A stretch of DNA of 64,000 nt, from the NCBI GenBank assembly GCA_965242845.1, contig CBDETC010000003.1, positions 558,001 to 622,000 of the forward strand. The letters run 5' to 3'. The position numbers and the translations under genes were made by a program. Below the pieces are notes generated by a model. That model was not told where the DNA came from. It saw nothing but the letters and a program-made list of their open reading frames with translations, and did not search any database. Shown piece after piece: positions 9,280-19,117 of the stretch. Within the stretch, counting starts at the first letter, position 1; every line of letters starts with the position of its first letter. The stretch is from RHLJ01 sp965242845. GTDB lineage: Bacteria; Bacteroidota; Rhodothermia; Balneolales; Balneolaceae.

Positions 9280-11967
9280 ATGAAAAACAATTACAAACTC
9301 TTTGCTATCGCACTCTTTACTGTGTTTGGCTTGCTGTCATCAGGAGCAGTTGCTCAGGATTTTACAGTATGTTCAGATTCAGAAGCAGAGTGTATTGTAG
9401 CATACCATAACGGAGATTTTGTTCCGATTAATAATGCTCTGAGGAATACTGTAGCGAACGATACCGCGAATGGGGATAGAAAACACCCTGATCGCGTATA
9501 TGTTCTTGAAACAGGTGGGACTTACTTGAATATAGATCCGATTGTGAACAGCGGATTTCATTTGAGAATTCGAACTCAAACCGAAGCAGAAGTAGGTGCT
9601 GAAAATTACTTCGGTCATGCAAAAATTCAGATCAAAACAGACGAACTTGGTGGTTCATCAGCTCGATTAATGACTGTTCAGGGTGATTTAACTCTTGATG
9701 GAGTATTCATGACCGGAATGGATGATGGTGGAAGTACAGGAAACTATCTTCCTATCCGAGTTGGTGCTGAAGGTGCCAGAATCATTGTAAAGAACAGTGT
9801 TTTTGAGCAAACCGATTTCGCTCTTTTTGGTTTCGATAGTGGTAACAACAAAGTGTACTTCTATGACAACACGTTTAGAAACCAGATCAACAAAACTCAG
9901 CAATGGGAAGGTCGTGGTATTCGATTCGAAGCTGGAGCAGATACTCTTGTTATAGAAAATAATACGTACATGAATATTGGTATGACCATTCTTCAATCAG
10001 AAGCTGGCCCAATCAATTATACTCGCTTCATGCATAACACCATCATTAATGTTGGTCGTTTATTCAACGCGGGTAACTTCTGGAAAGAAGGATATGTTGC
10101 AAACAACCTGTTTGTAAACCATTACTGGCATGGTGAAGGCTTCGCTGACAACATCAACGATCCAAGTAGAGAATTCCCATTCACTGGATTCTTTTCTGTT
10201 GGACCAGTTGCACCAGGTGTAGGCTTCCCTGATTTAGGAAGACGTGTTGTTTATACCAACAATGCTCACTGGAGAGATCCTGCATTTGCTGCCTATTATT
10301 CGGATAGTATCAATGCGCAGCCGATATTTAACAGCCAGGCTGATTCTATGTTCGACACATTCGATGTAGGAGAAGGATTAGGCGGTTTCTATAGAGCAAA
10401 TAACTGGGAAGGAACCGATCCTGGTCTTGTTTCATATACTACGGCTCCTGATGTACGAAATTTTGAAGGAGAGTTAGCTTTCCCTTCAACTCAAGTACCA
10501 CTAGAAGACATCGTTCCTCTGATGATTGATAATATTCGTGACCTTCGCGAAGCACGTCAAAATCCATTTACTTACTGGGGATGGGATCCAGGTAGAGATC
10601 CAGCTCCTGCTTCTTTTAGCATACAGAGTATACTTCCTGGAGCAATAAATCCTGGTGATTTCTCTTACTCAGATGAAACGTACAAAACTGCTGGTACTGA
10701 TGGTCTTCCTTTAGGAAACCTGAATTACCATGATGGTGCACGTGCTGACTGGGAAGCAAACAAAGAAGGCTATATTGCTGAAGTACAGGCACTAGCTGGT
10801 GCGGTTATTGAACTAGATGTAGTTGGAAGCTCTGAAGCTGAAGATGGTACTACTGGCGGTACAGCTGATATCTTTTCTTTCGATGGTTTTGCCTTCCTTG
10901 ATATGGAATCTTCAGGATATATCGAGTGGGAGTTTGAAGTGTCTTCATCTGATGCCGGAGCTACTGACCTTAACGTAATAACAAATCTGAATGGAAATGG
11001 TGTTCGCGGTCAGCGAGTTTTCGTTAACGGAACAAGCATCAAAGACTGCTTGAATTATGGCGAATATATTTGGGATGCTGAAGGTGGACAAGGTGGTTGT
11101 GCTAACCCTCACCAAGGAATGCCAACTAATGAGTGGACGTCAACCAAGATCGAAAATTCAGCACTTCACGAAACCACTACCGATGGATTAGTACTTCCTG
11201 AGGGAACTAACACTATTCGTCTGGAGCCATCCTGGGGATTCCAGGGATTCGCTGGAATAGACGTAGTGCTAGCGGGTACTGAAACTGTAATAGCTGAATT
11301 AACTCCATTAAATGCAGATTACTCTCAGGTAATAGCAGGTGGCCAGGATGTAATGAATGGTGAGGATGTAGAAGGTATTCCTTCTCGTTTCAAATCCGTT
11401 ACTCTAGGCGAAGATGGATCTGTTTCTGTAGACTTTGGTGGTGGAGAATTTGATGCAGGCACATATCGTGTGCAGGTTTTCTTCTCTACAGATACCGATG
11501 CTGATGTAACGTACAGTATAAATGGAGAAGAACTACAATCTACTACTCTTCTCTCTTCAGGTTCATCGCATATTTCAGACGCATATATGCACGACGGTGG
11601 TACCTTTACTCTTGAAGTTTCAGGTGGTAATGCCAGCATCGACTTTGTTGATCTGATCAAAGAAACTGCAGTAGGTGTTTCTAACGAACCTGCAGAAACT
11701 CCGAATGGATTCGCACTTTCTCAGAACTATCCGAATCCATTCAACCCTACTACAAATATTAACTTCACCTTACCTGCAGCATCTGATGTACAACTAACAG
11801 TATATAACCTGTTAGGTCAAAAAGTAGCTACACTGATTGACGATGCCAGAACTGCTGGAACTCACACAGTAAGGTTTGATGCAAGATCATTAGCATCAGG
11901 AGTGTACTTCTACCAGCTTAAAGCAGGAGAATTCACACTTCAACGAAGAATGACACTTATCAAGTAG
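9280..11967 (+). CDS. Secreted beta-helix protein with CBM-like modules and type IX sorting domain
   Basis: 895 residues, signal peptide 1-25 (LLSSGAVAQ). Residues about 60-450 look like a right-handed parallel beta-helix: recurrent short strands such as VKNSVFEQTDF, VYFYDNTFRN, VIENNTYMNIG, HNTIINVG and NNLFVNHY. Residues about 515-665 and 670-790 look like two beta-sandwich carbohydrate-binding modules (GYIEWEFEVSSSDAGA, GTNTIRLEPSWGFQGFAGID; SVSVDFGGGEFDAGTYRVQV, ASIDFVDLIK). The last ~85 residues are the sorting domain (NYPNPFNPTTNINF to RRMTLIK). No catalytic motif was recognised; beta-helix folds include polysaccharide lyases, epimerases and binding proteins. It lies 108 bases behind the receptor with a GGAG ribosome site just upstream of ATG, so it probably acts at the cell surface on the same glycan. 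Confidence 0.8.
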   Translation: MKNNYKLFAIALFTVFGLLSSGAVAQDFTVCSDSEAECIVAYHNGDFVPINNALRNTVANDTANGDRKHPDRVYVLETGGTYLNIDPIVNSGFHLRIRTQTEAEVGAENYFGHAKIQIKTDELGGSSARLMTVQGDLTLDGVFMTGMDDGGSTGNYLPIRVGAEGARIIVKNSVFEQTDFALFGFDSGNNKVYFYDNTFRNQINKTQQWEGRGIRFEAGADTLVIENNTYMNIGMTILQSEAGPINYTRFMHNTIINVGRLFNAGNFWKEGYVANNLFVNHYWHGEGFADNINDPSREFPFTGFFSVGPVAPGVGFPDLGRRVVYTNNAHWRDPAFAAYYSDSINAQPIFNSQADSMFDTFDVGEGLGGFYRANNWEGTDPGLVSYTTAPDVRNFEGELAFPSTQVPLEDIVPLMIDNIRDLREARQNPFTYWGWDPGRDPAPASFSIQSILPGAINPGDFSYSDETYKTAGTDGLPLGNLNYHDGARADWEANKEGYIAEVQALAGAVIELDVVGSSEAEDGTTGGTADIFSFDGFAFLDMESSGYIEWEFEVSSSDAGATDLNVITNLNGNGVRGQRVFVNGTSIKDCLNYGEYIWDAEGGQGGCANPHQGMPTNEWTSTKIENSALHETTTDGLVLPEGTNTIRLEPSWGFQGFAGIDVVLAGTETVIAELTPLNADYSQVIAGGQDVMNGEDVEGIPSRFKSVTLGEDGSVSVDFGGGEFDAGTYRVQVFFSTDTDADVTYSINGEELQSTTLLSSGSSHISDAYMHDGGTFTLEVSGGNASIDFVDLIKETAVGVSNEPAETPNGFALSQNYPNPFNPTTNINFTLPAASDVQLTVYNLLGQKVATLIDDARTAGTHTVRFDARSLASGVYFYQLKAGEFTLQRRMTLIK

Positions 11968-11992
11968 CATTATTCTATATCAAATACCGATT

Positions 11993-12016
11993 GGATAGCG
12001 GCTGAACCCGCTATCC
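11993..12016 (+). terminator. Perfect 9-bp stem-loop between beta-helix protein and symporter genes
   Basis: Arms GGATAGCGG (11993-12001) and CCGCTATCC (12008-12016) pair perfectly around the 6-base loop CTGAAC. The tract that follows (ACTTTTAATTTG) is only weakly T-rich. It could be a partial terminator, an RNA-processing site or an mRNA 3'-end stabiliser separating the secreted receptor/binding module from the cytoplasmic module. Confidence 0.5.
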
Positions 12017-12086
12017 ACTTTTAATTTGTACCTGGGGTTTATCATCGTTAAATACGGCGGTTTATGTTAACCCTAACAATCCTCTC

Positions 12087-13913
12087 ATGAAACTCCACTT
12101 AATCGACGCTCTTATTGTACTTGCCTATCTGCTAATTACGGTAGTAATAGGTTTTGCACTTAAGAAGAAAGCTCAGCAATCAAAAGAATCTTATCTATTA
12201 GGGGGTAACCAGCTCCCGTGGTATATGCTTGGCCTTTCAAACGCTTCGGGTATGTTTGATATATCCGGTACGGTATGGCTGGTAACTATTCTTTTTGTTT
12301 ATGGAATGAATAGTATTTGGCTGCCATGGCTATGGCCTGTATTCAATCAGATCTTTTTAATGGTTTTCCTTTCCATGTGGCTGCGTCGTTCGAACGTGAC
12401 AACCGGTGCAGAGTGGATAGGTACCCGATTTGGTTTTCAGGGAGGGGCCAGGAAGTCTCATATCATAGTGGTCGTATTTGCCCTCATCATGGGACTTGGA
12501 TATCTAACCTATGGATTTATCGGGCTAGGTAAATTTGTAGAGATTTTTATCCCATGGGAGTTCTTAAGCAATTATATCCCGCTTGATATTCCTCTCGAAT
12601 ACGTTCCTCATTTCTATGGAATAGTATTTACCTGTTTTGCCATTTTCTACTCATTGTTGGGAGGTATGATGAGTATTGTTTGGGCTGACCTCATTCAGTT
12701 CATCATAATGGCAGTTTCAAGTATAGTAATTGGGGTAATAGCCATGATGGCACTTTCAGAAAGCACCCTCGTTGTTCCCGATGGATGGATGAATCCTTTC
12801 TTTGGCTGGGAGTTAAATATGGACTGGACAGCCATTATTCCCGAGGTAAACCAGAAGATAAGAGACGATGGATTCTCTCTGTTTTCTGTGCTCTTTATGA
12901 TGATGATTTTTAAAGGGGTGCTTGTGAGTTTGGCCGGGCCTGCACCTAACTACGATATGCAGAAAATCCTTTCTACTCGTTCAGAGCGAGAGGCTGCTTT
13001 AATGAGTGGTTCCGTATCAGTAATTCTGATGCCTATCCGATATTTCATGATCGCAGGTTTTGCTGTATTAGCCCTTTTGTTTTATGAAGAATTAGACTTA
13101 ATGGTGCCAGGAAGAGGTCTCGATTTTGAACAAATACTACCATCAGCTATCAGTCAGTTTGTTCCAGTTGGATTCTTAGGATTATTACTTGCAGGCTTAC
13201 TGGCAGCTTTCATGTCAACATTTGCAGGGACTCTTAATGCCGCACAGGCATACCTGGTTAATGATATCTATATAAAGTACATCAACCCTGAAGCTGAGAA
13301 CGCGAAAATTCAGTCGATGAATTATGTGGCAGGTTTGGGGATGGTGGTCTTTAGCATCGTTTTAGGTTTCTTCGCGAAGGATGTTAATGATGTACTTCAA
13401 TGGATTGTAGGTGGACTTTACGGAAGTTATGTAGCTGCCAATGTTCTTAAATGGTATTGGTGGCGTTTCAATGGAAATGGCTTCTTTTGGGGAATGGTTG
13501 GGGGCTTAATTCCGGCGCTTACTTTCCGCTTCATTTTTGAAGGAGTACTGGATACTTACACGTTTCCACTGATGCTTCTCATTTCGGTGATTGCCTGTTT
13601 AATAGGTACCTATACTGCTCCACCTGTTGAAGAAGAAGTGTTGAAAAAATTCTATAAAACAGTTCGGCCCTGGGGTTTCTGGAAACCCATTCACGATAAA
13701 GTTGTGGCTGAAGACCCAAGTTTTGTGAAGAACACCGGTTTCAAGTCAGATATGTTTAATGTGGTGATTGGAATCATCTGGCAAACCGCACTTGTGATTT
13801 TCCCAGTTTACCTGGTACTGATGGAGGCCGTTCCTCTAGCTATTAGTATTGGGATAGCTGTTATAACCTCATACATCCTCAAGAAAACCTGGTTTGATAA
13901 ACTTCCAGCTTAA
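12087..13913 (+). CDS. Sodium:solute symporter (SSS family), likely manno-disaccharide importer
   Basis: 608 residues with about 13-15 hydrophobic helices. It begins IDALIVLAYLLITVVIGFAL and has the SSS signature region (SYLLGGNQLPWYMLGLSNASGMFD) and a late conserved stretch FLGLLLAGLLAAFMSTFAGTLN typical of the SGLT-like branch. It acts in the inner membrane, using the sodium gradient. Only 4 bases separate it from the GH130 phosphorylase gene, which is followed 2 bases later by the epimerase. A sugar/cation symporter next to these two enzymes is the arrangement known from the Bacteroides fragilis mannan-catabolic cluster, so mannobiose or mannosylglucose is the probable substrate. Confidence 0.88.
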   Translation: MKLHLIDALIVLAYLLITVVIGFALKKKAQQSKESYLLGGNQLPWYMLGLSNASGMFDISGTVWLVTILFVYGMNSIWLPWLWPVFNQIFLMVFLSMWLRRSNVTTGAEWIGTRFGFQGGARKSHIIVVVFALIMGLGYLTYGFIGLGKFVEIFIPWEFLSNYIPLDIPLEYVPHFYGIVFTCFAIFYSLLGGMMSIVWADLIQFIIMAVSSIVIGVIAMMALSESTLVVPDGWMNPFFGWELNMDWTAIIPEVNQKIRDDGFSLFSVLFMMMIFKGVLVSLAGPAPNYDMQKILSTRSEREAALMSGSVSVILMPIRYFMIAGFAVLALLFYEELDLMVPGRGLDFEQILPSAISQFVPVGFLGLLLAGLLAAFMSTFAGTLNAAQAYLVNDIYIKYINPEAENAKIQSMNYVAGLGMVVFSIVLGFFAKDVNDVLQWIVGGLYGSYVAANVLKWYWWRFNGNGFFWGMVGGLIPALTFRFIFEGVLDTYTFPLMLLISVIACLIGTYTAPPVEEEVLKKFYKTVRPWGFWKPIHDKVVAEDPSFVKNTGFKSDMFNVVIGIIWQTALVIFPVYLVLMEAVPLAISIGIAVITSYILKKTWFDKLPA

Positions 13914-13917
13914 ATAA

Positions 13918-15093
13918 ATGTCAGAGATTTTTAATACACGGAAACAGCTTTTACAAGCAGCGCATTCAGAGTTGTTAACCAGAAAGAACGCGCCTGAACC
14001 GATAGGGAATGGAATCTACAAACGATACCAGAATCCTATTTTAACTGCTGAACATACTCCTTTGACTTGGAGGTACGATTTCAATCCTGAAACGAATCCT
14101 TTCCTAATGGAAAGGTTTGGGATTAATGCTGCATTCAACGCTGGGGCTATTAAGTTTAATGATAAATACGTGTTGGTAGTTCGAGTGGAGGGCAACGATC
14201 GTAAGTCGTTTTTTGCAATCGCTGAAAGTGATTCTCCAACCGAAGGTTTTGTATTTCGTGACGAACCTATCACTATGTCCGAAACAGAAAATCCAGATAC
14301 CAATGTGTATGACATGCGGCTTACAGAACATGAGGACGGATGGATTTACGGTATTTTCTGTACCGAACGGAAAGACACACGTGTTCCTGCAAGTGATACT
14401 AGCAGCGCCATTGCTCAGGCTGGGATAGCAAGGACGAAAGACTTAGTGAACTGGGAGCGCCTCCCGGATTTAAAAACAAATTCAGAGCAACAACGCAATG
14501 TGGTACTGCATCCAGAATTTGTGGATGGTAAATATGCCTTATATACCCGACCACAGGACGGTTTTATCGATGCTGGTTCTGGTGGAGGAATAGGCTGGGC
14601 ATTAGCTGACTCAATGGAATCAGCTTCTGTTGATGAAGAGATGGTTATCGATCAAAGAGTGTACCACACCATCAAAGAGGTGAAAAACGGGCAGGGTCCC
14701 GCTCCTCTAAAGACGGAGAAAGGCTGGCTTCATTTAGCTCATGGAGTAAGGAATACAGCCGCGGGACTTCGTTATGTGCTTTATGTATTTATGACTTCAT
14801 TAGATCAACCCTGGAAAGTAATCCATAGTCCGGGAGGCCATTTTATTGCTCCCTTAGGTGGAGAGCGAGTCGGAGACGTATCTAATGTGACTTTTGCCAA
14901 TGGATGGATAAGAGATGAAGATGATAAAGTATATGTGTACTACGCTTCTTCCGATACTCGCATGCATGTGGCAGAAACAAGTATCTCTCAACTCATCGAT
15001 TACGCGATCAACACGCCAGAAGATGGATATCGATCAGCCACTAGTGTTGATACGGTCAAGAGTATAATAAGAGCCAATAAAGAGCTAGGGTAA
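13918..15093 (+). CDS. GH130 4-O-beta-D-mannosyl-D-glucose phosphorylase
   Basis: 391 residues, no signal peptide, so cytoplasmic. The family catalyses phosphorolysis of Man-beta-1,4-Glc to alpha-mannose 1-phosphate and glucose. Visible family features are NPFLMERFGINAAFNAGAI near residue 60, the central NVYDMRLTEHEDGWIYG block with the putative proton-donor Asp at residue 132, and WERLPDLKTNSEQQRNVVLHPE. The N-terminal and central motifs match the GH130_1 (mannosylglucose) branch rather than the mannooligosaccharide branch. The next gene encodes the epimerase that would supply its substrate. Confidence in GH130 is very high, in the exact specificity slightly less. Confidence 0.93.
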   Translation: MSEIFNTRKQLLQAAHSELLTRKNAPEPIGNGIYKRYQNPILTAEHTPLTWRYDFNPETNPFLMERFGINAAFNAGAIKFNDKYVLVVRVEGNDRKSFFAIAESDSPTEGFVFRDEPITMSETENPDTNVYDMRLTEHEDGWIYGIFCTERKDTRVPASDTSSAIAQAGIARTKDLVNWERLPDLKTNSEQQRNVVLHPEFVDGKYALYTRPQDGFIDAGSGGGIGWALADSMESASVDEEMVIDQRVYHTIKEVKNGQGPAPLKTEKGWLHLAHGVRNTAAGLRYVLYVFMTSLDQPWKVIHSPGGHFIAPLGGERVGDVSNVTFANGWIRDEDDKVYVYYASSDTRMHVAETSISQLIDYAINTPEDGYRSATSVDTVKSIIRANKELG

Positions 15094-15095
15094 CT

Positions 15096-16340
15096 ATGAA
15101 TGGAGAATCACTTCTTATCAAACTTCAAAAGGAACTGGAACTCGAGTTCAAACAGAACTTGCTGCCCTTTTGGACTGAGTTCGCTATTGATGATAAGAAT
15201 GGTGGTTTTTTAGGCAGGGTTACCTCCGATAAATCAAAAGTATATAATGCCGATAAAGGAGGCATATTAAATGCTCGTATTCTTTGGTCACTGTCTGCGG
15301 CTTACAAGCAATATCCGTCCAAAAAATTAGCAAGTGCTGCCCACAGGGCATATGAATATTTCAATTCATATTTCATGGATAGCAAATATGGAGGCTTCTA
15401 TTGGATGGTAAACGCCGAAGGCGAACCAGTGGATGCTAAAAAACATATTTACACTCAGGCTTTTGGGATTTACGGATTGGCTGAATATTACTCAGCGTTT
15501 AAGAATCACGAAGCATTAAAGCTGGCGTACAATATTTACTCTCTCATCGAAAAGCATTCAGTAGATAAAACGTACGGTGGCTATTTCGAAGCATATAGTC
15601 GCGATTGGAAGTTAAATGATGATGTCCGCTTAAGTGAGAAGGATGAAAATGAGCCGAAGAGTATGAATACACACCTTCATATTCTTGAGGCTTATACCAA
15701 CTTATATCGGCATGCTCCATCCAAAGAGCTGAAGGAGAAGCTCTGTTCTCTCATCAATTACTTTTGCGACTACATTATCAACCCTGGTAAAACCAGTCTC
15801 ATCAATTTTTTTGGAAGAGACTGGAGTCCAAGATCGAATCATATTTCTTATGGTCATGATATCGAGGCCAGTTGGTTATTGGTAGAAGCAGCGGAAGTCA
15901 TAGAAGACGAACATCTACTTTCCCTTGCAAGACAAAATGCTGTTTCAATTGCTAATGCTGTGTTGGAGCACGGAGTAGATTCGGATGGTGGTCTGATAAA
16001 TGAAGCTGATCCTAATGGCTATACTGATTCAGACAAAGACTGGTGGCCTCAGGCAGAAGCTATTGTAGGTTTTTTAAATGTATATGAGATTACTGGTGAT
16101 CCAAAGTTTCTTGAAACAGCGATAAATTCCTGGATGTTTATAAAACAACATCTAATTGATCGAAAGCACGGAGAGTGGTTCGAGAAAACGACGAGAGAAG
16201 GGGTCGCATATGACACTATAGACAAGGTTCGATCCTGGAAAGGCCCTTACCACAATATGAGATTAATCTTCGAAGTGAACAGAAGAGTCAAAGGCATCCT
16301 GCAAGAGGAGCCAGTTTTTGTAGAAGAAAAAGTGGGTTAA
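15096..16340 (+). CDS. AGE-family cellobiose/mannobiose 2-epimerase
   Basis: 414 residues with no signal peptide. The (alpha/alpha)6-barrel AGE superfamily pattern is clear: LPFWTEFAIDDKNGGFLGRV at the start, KGGILNARILWSLSAAY, NTHLHILEAYTNLYR, SYGHDIEASWLLVEAA, WWPQAEAIVGF and RSWKGPYHNMRLIFEV. The His residues in the last two active-site blocks correspond to the catalytic pair of cellobiose 2-epimerases. The enzyme converts the reducing-end mannose of Man-beta-1,4-Man to glucose, feeding the GH130 phosphorylase encoded 2 bases upstream. Pairing with GH130 argues for mannobiose as the physiological substrate, but cellobiose activity cannot be excluded from sequence. Confidence 0.92.
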   Translation: MNGESLLIKLQKELELEFKQNLLPFWTEFAIDDKNGGFLGRVTSDKSKVYNADKGGILNARILWSLSAAYKQYPSKKLASAAHRAYEYFNSYFMDSKYGGFYWMVNAEGEPVDAKKHIYTQAFGIYGLAEYYSAFKNHEALKLAYNIYSLIEKHSVDKTYGGYFEAYSRDWKLNDDVRLSEKDENEPKSMNTHLHILEAYTNLYRHAPSKELKEKLCSLINYFCDYIINPGKTSLINFFGRDWSPRSNHISYGHDIEASWLLVEAAEVIEDEHLLSLARQNAVSIANAVLEHGVDSDGGLINEADPNGYTDSDKDWWPQAEAIVGFLNVYEITGDPKFLETAINSWMFIKQHLIDRKHGEWFEKTTREGVAYDTIDKVRSWKGPYHNMRLIFEVNRRVKGILQEEPVFVEEKVG

Positions 16341-16363
16341 TACCCAAATACAAAGAAAGAATT

Positions 16364-19102
16364 ATGAAAAGGACAGTTTTAGCAATTACTATTTCCATCT
16401 TTTTTACCTCCTTAACCTGGTCACAGACTGATGACAGGGTATTTTATAATGATCAGGAGCTTTGGTTGAATGGTGGTAACGTGGCGTGGGTAAACTTTGC
16501 CAGTGATGTTGGACCAGGTACTACGGCTCTGGACGACTTTGAAGCAATGTTCCAGCAAGTTCAGGAAAACGGTGGAAATGCGATGCGTTTCTGGGTACAC
16601 ATCACGGGGGGAACTACTCCTACCTGGAGCGGAAACAATGTTACTGGTTTGGGAGATGGAACCCTTGAAGACCTTGAGAATATCCTGGATTTAGCCTGGG
16701 AGAATAATGTAGGTATGATTCTCTGCTTGTGGTCATTTGATATGCTTAGAATTGAAAATGGCACTACGATTACCGATCGGGCAAAAGCCATGCTTGAAGA
16801 TTCTACGCTGACTGAAGTGTATATCGAGAATGCATTGGTACCTATGGTAGAAGCACTTGGTGATCATCCCGCTTTATTGGCCTGGGAAATTTTCAATGAA
16901 CCAGAAGGGATGAGTAATGAGTTTGGATGGAACTTTAACCGCCATGTACCAATGTCGGCAATTCAACGGTTTGTTAATCAAACGGCTGGTGCTATTCATA
17001 GAACCAATCCTGATGCTTTGGTCTCAAATGGTTCGTGGAGTTTCCATTCTTTAGCATTCACGAGTAATGTTAATTCAAAAAATTATTATTCAGATGAGGA
17101 GCTTATTGCAGCAGGAGGAGATAGTTTAGGTGTACTGGATTTCTACATGGTGCACTACTATGATTGGGCTGGAACAGCTCTTTCTCCATTTCATCATGAT
17201 AAAAGCTCATGGGGATTGAATAAACCTGTTGTTGTAGGTGAGTTTGGAGTTCCATCTGACGATCTATTTGGAGTTCCTCAGGAAGACATGTATGAAACCT
17301 TGTACGACAGAGGCTATGCGGGCGCTTTAGTCTGGCAATGGGTCGACTGGTACCAAAACCGGGGAAACTATGGGCCAAGCTGGTTGCGAGCTCTTGATCA
17401 AATGCATTATATGGACAGTGTGTACACTTCAGATGTTCGCATTGTTAGCGTGATACCATCCATAAGAAGATTCGAAGCATCGCTAGATGAAATCGAGGCA
17501 GGAGGCCAGTCTCAATTAAGCTGGGATGTGCTAAATGCCACGGAAGTAACAATAAATGGTGAAGTTGTAGATAGCGTAGGTTCTATGATTGTTGCTCCAA
17601 CTGAAACTACCGAATACGAATTAATTGGAACGGGTATTGAAGGGGATAAGGACTCCGCTTATGTAACTATCCAGGTACTTCCGGCTGGTCTTATCAACCG
17701 GGCATTAAATAAACCTTCGAGGGCATCTACATTTGAAACTTGCTGTGGGACGCCCCTGGTTTCAGCTTTTGCTTTTGATGGAGATGACAATACCCGATGG
17801 AGCAGTGCATGGAGCGATGGCACAGGAACTACAGAAGTTGACCCAAATACGGATTCAGATCCTGATAGTGAATGGATAGATGTTGATTTAGAAGCGGCTC
17901 ATGAAGTTACCTCCGTATTATTTAATTGGGAGGCTGCTTACTCTACAGATTATGACATCCAAACTTCCTTTGATGGAATAAACTGGACAACGGTATACTC
18001 CGAAAACAGTTCAGACGGAGGCATCGACTCCGTTGCTTTTGATTCCCCAAAACTTGCTCGTTTTGTTCGAATGCAAGGAAACGATCGTTCTCTCGAGTTT
18101 GGCCATTCCATGTGGGAGTTTGAAGTACGTGGGGCGGTGTCTATAACGCAACCGCCAACGGTAGCTATAAGCTCTCCGGAAAATGGTAAAGGTATTCCAG
18201 TGGGAGGTTCAGCCACTATCACAGTAGATGCAGAAGACGAAACAGAGGACATCATTCACGTCGCTTTTTTCCTCAATGGTGATTCAGTGGGAGTGGACAA
18301 TTCTGCTCCTTATTCCTTAGTGATCTCTGATATTGAAGAAGGAGAGCATGAGATTTATGTGAAGGCAAGAGATGAAGAAGGATTTGTAGTTCAATCCGAA
18401 TCTATCACTATCGAAGGGCGGACGGATATCTTTTTGATGAGGCTTGAAGCTGAAGCTGCAAGTATATCTGGCGAAACCTCAAGACAATTTGATCGACCAG
18501 GAGCGAGTAATAATGCTTCTGTTGCTATGACAGGAAGTGGAAGCATTACCTGGAACGGCTTAAATCTCCCTGAAGGAGATGAGTATCAAATGACGGTCCG
18601 GTATTATCTACCTTTTGGATATAAGGAACAGAAACTTTCCATCAATGATGAGTTGGTTGATACCCTTATTTTTGAGGAACCGATCAATGTTTGGCAAGAT
18701 TTAACCACAGTACAGACCTTTGATGAAGTGATACAGTCCATCAGTATCGATCATTTTTGGGGCTGGATGGATTTTGACTATCTAGAAATTGTAATTGAAG
18801 GGGTAACAGTTGATACTGAGACTGAACTTGAAATCCCTACTCAAGCTCAGCTTTTCCAAAACTACCCCAATCCGTTCAATCCTACTACCAATATCTCTTA
18901 CTCTTTACCAGCTTCATCACTGGTAAATCTTAAAATCTACAATGCCCTTGGACAGGAGGTAGCAACGTTAGTAGATGGTCAGCAGTCATCGGGAGGACAC
19001 ACAGTTACCTGGAATGCAGGAGATGCTGCTACAGGGGTTTACTTCTACCAACTAGTGGTTGGGAATGAAATTTTGACAAAAAAGATGATCCTGATTAAGT
19101 AA
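16364..19102 (+). CDS. Multidomain secreted GH5 beta-mannanase with CBMs and type IX sorting domain
   Basis: 912 residues, signal peptide 1-20 (SLTWSQ). Residues about 25-345 are a GH5 catalytic domain: acid/base Glu179 in EIFNEPEG and nucleophile Glu293 in VVVGEFGVPSDD, with the HYYD motif between. A small Ig-like linker (about 355-435) leads to a discoidin/F5-8C-type module (about 440-590, NKPSRASTFETCCGTPLVSA to FVRMQGNDRS), a second Ig-like domain (about 600-685, VAISSPENGKGIPVGGSATI), a CBM35-like module (about 690-815, RLEAEAASISGETSRQF, DFDYLEIVIEG) and the sorting domain (NYPNPFNPTTNI to KKMILIK). It is placed as a mannanase from the GH26/GH130/epimerase context; GH5 also contains cellulases, so specificity is inferred. 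Probably exported through the type IX system and attached to the surface. Confidence 0.87.
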   Translation: MKRTVLAITISIFFTSLTWSQTDDRVFYNDQELWLNGGNVAWVNFASDVGPGTTALDDFEAMFQQVQENGGNAMRFWVHITGGTTPTWSGNNVTGLGDGTLEDLENILDLAWENNVGMILCLWSFDMLRIENGTTITDRAKAMLEDSTLTEVYIENALVPMVEALGDHPALLAWEIFNEPEGMSNEFGWNFNRHVPMSAIQRFVNQTAGAIHRTNPDALVSNGSWSFHSLAFTSNVNSKNYYSDEELIAAGGDSLGVLDFYMVHYYDWAGTALSPFHHDKSSWGLNKPVVVGEFGVPSDDLFGVPQEDMYETLYDRGYAGALVWQWVDWYQNRGNYGPSWLRALDQMHYMDSVYTSDVRIVSVIPSIRRFEASLDEIEAGGQSQLSWDVLNATEVTINGEVVDSVGSMIVAPTETTEYELIGTGIEGDKDSAYVTIQVLPAGLINRALNKPSRASTFETCCGTPLVSAFAFDGDDNTRWSSAWSDGTGTTEVDPNTDSDPDSEWIDVDLEAAHEVTSVLFNWEAAYSTDYDIQTSFDGINWTTVYSENSSDGGIDSVAFDSPKLARFVRMQGNDRSLEFGHSMWEFEVRGAVSITQPPTVAISSPENGKGIPVGGSATITVDAEDETEDIIHVAFFLNGDSVGVDNSAPYSLVISDIEEGEHEIYVKARDEEGFVVQSESITIEGRTDIFLMRLEAEAASISGETSRQFDRPGASNNASVAMTGSGSITWNGLNLPEGDEYQMTVRYYLPFGYKEQKLSINDELVDTLIFEEPINVWQDLTTVQTFDEVIQSISIDHFWGWMDFDYLEIVIEGVTVDTETELEIPTQAQLFQNYPNPFNPTTNISYSLPASSLVNLKIYNALGQEVATLVDGQQSSGGHTVTWNAGDAATGVYFYQLVVGNEILTKKMILIK

Positions 19103-19117
19103 AATTGATGAGTGAGG

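Noticed and set aside
19112..19117. GTG start six bases upstream for the sulfatase
   Set aside because: Adds only two residues; ATG at 19118 fits the signal peptide equally well, so the ATG was kept.
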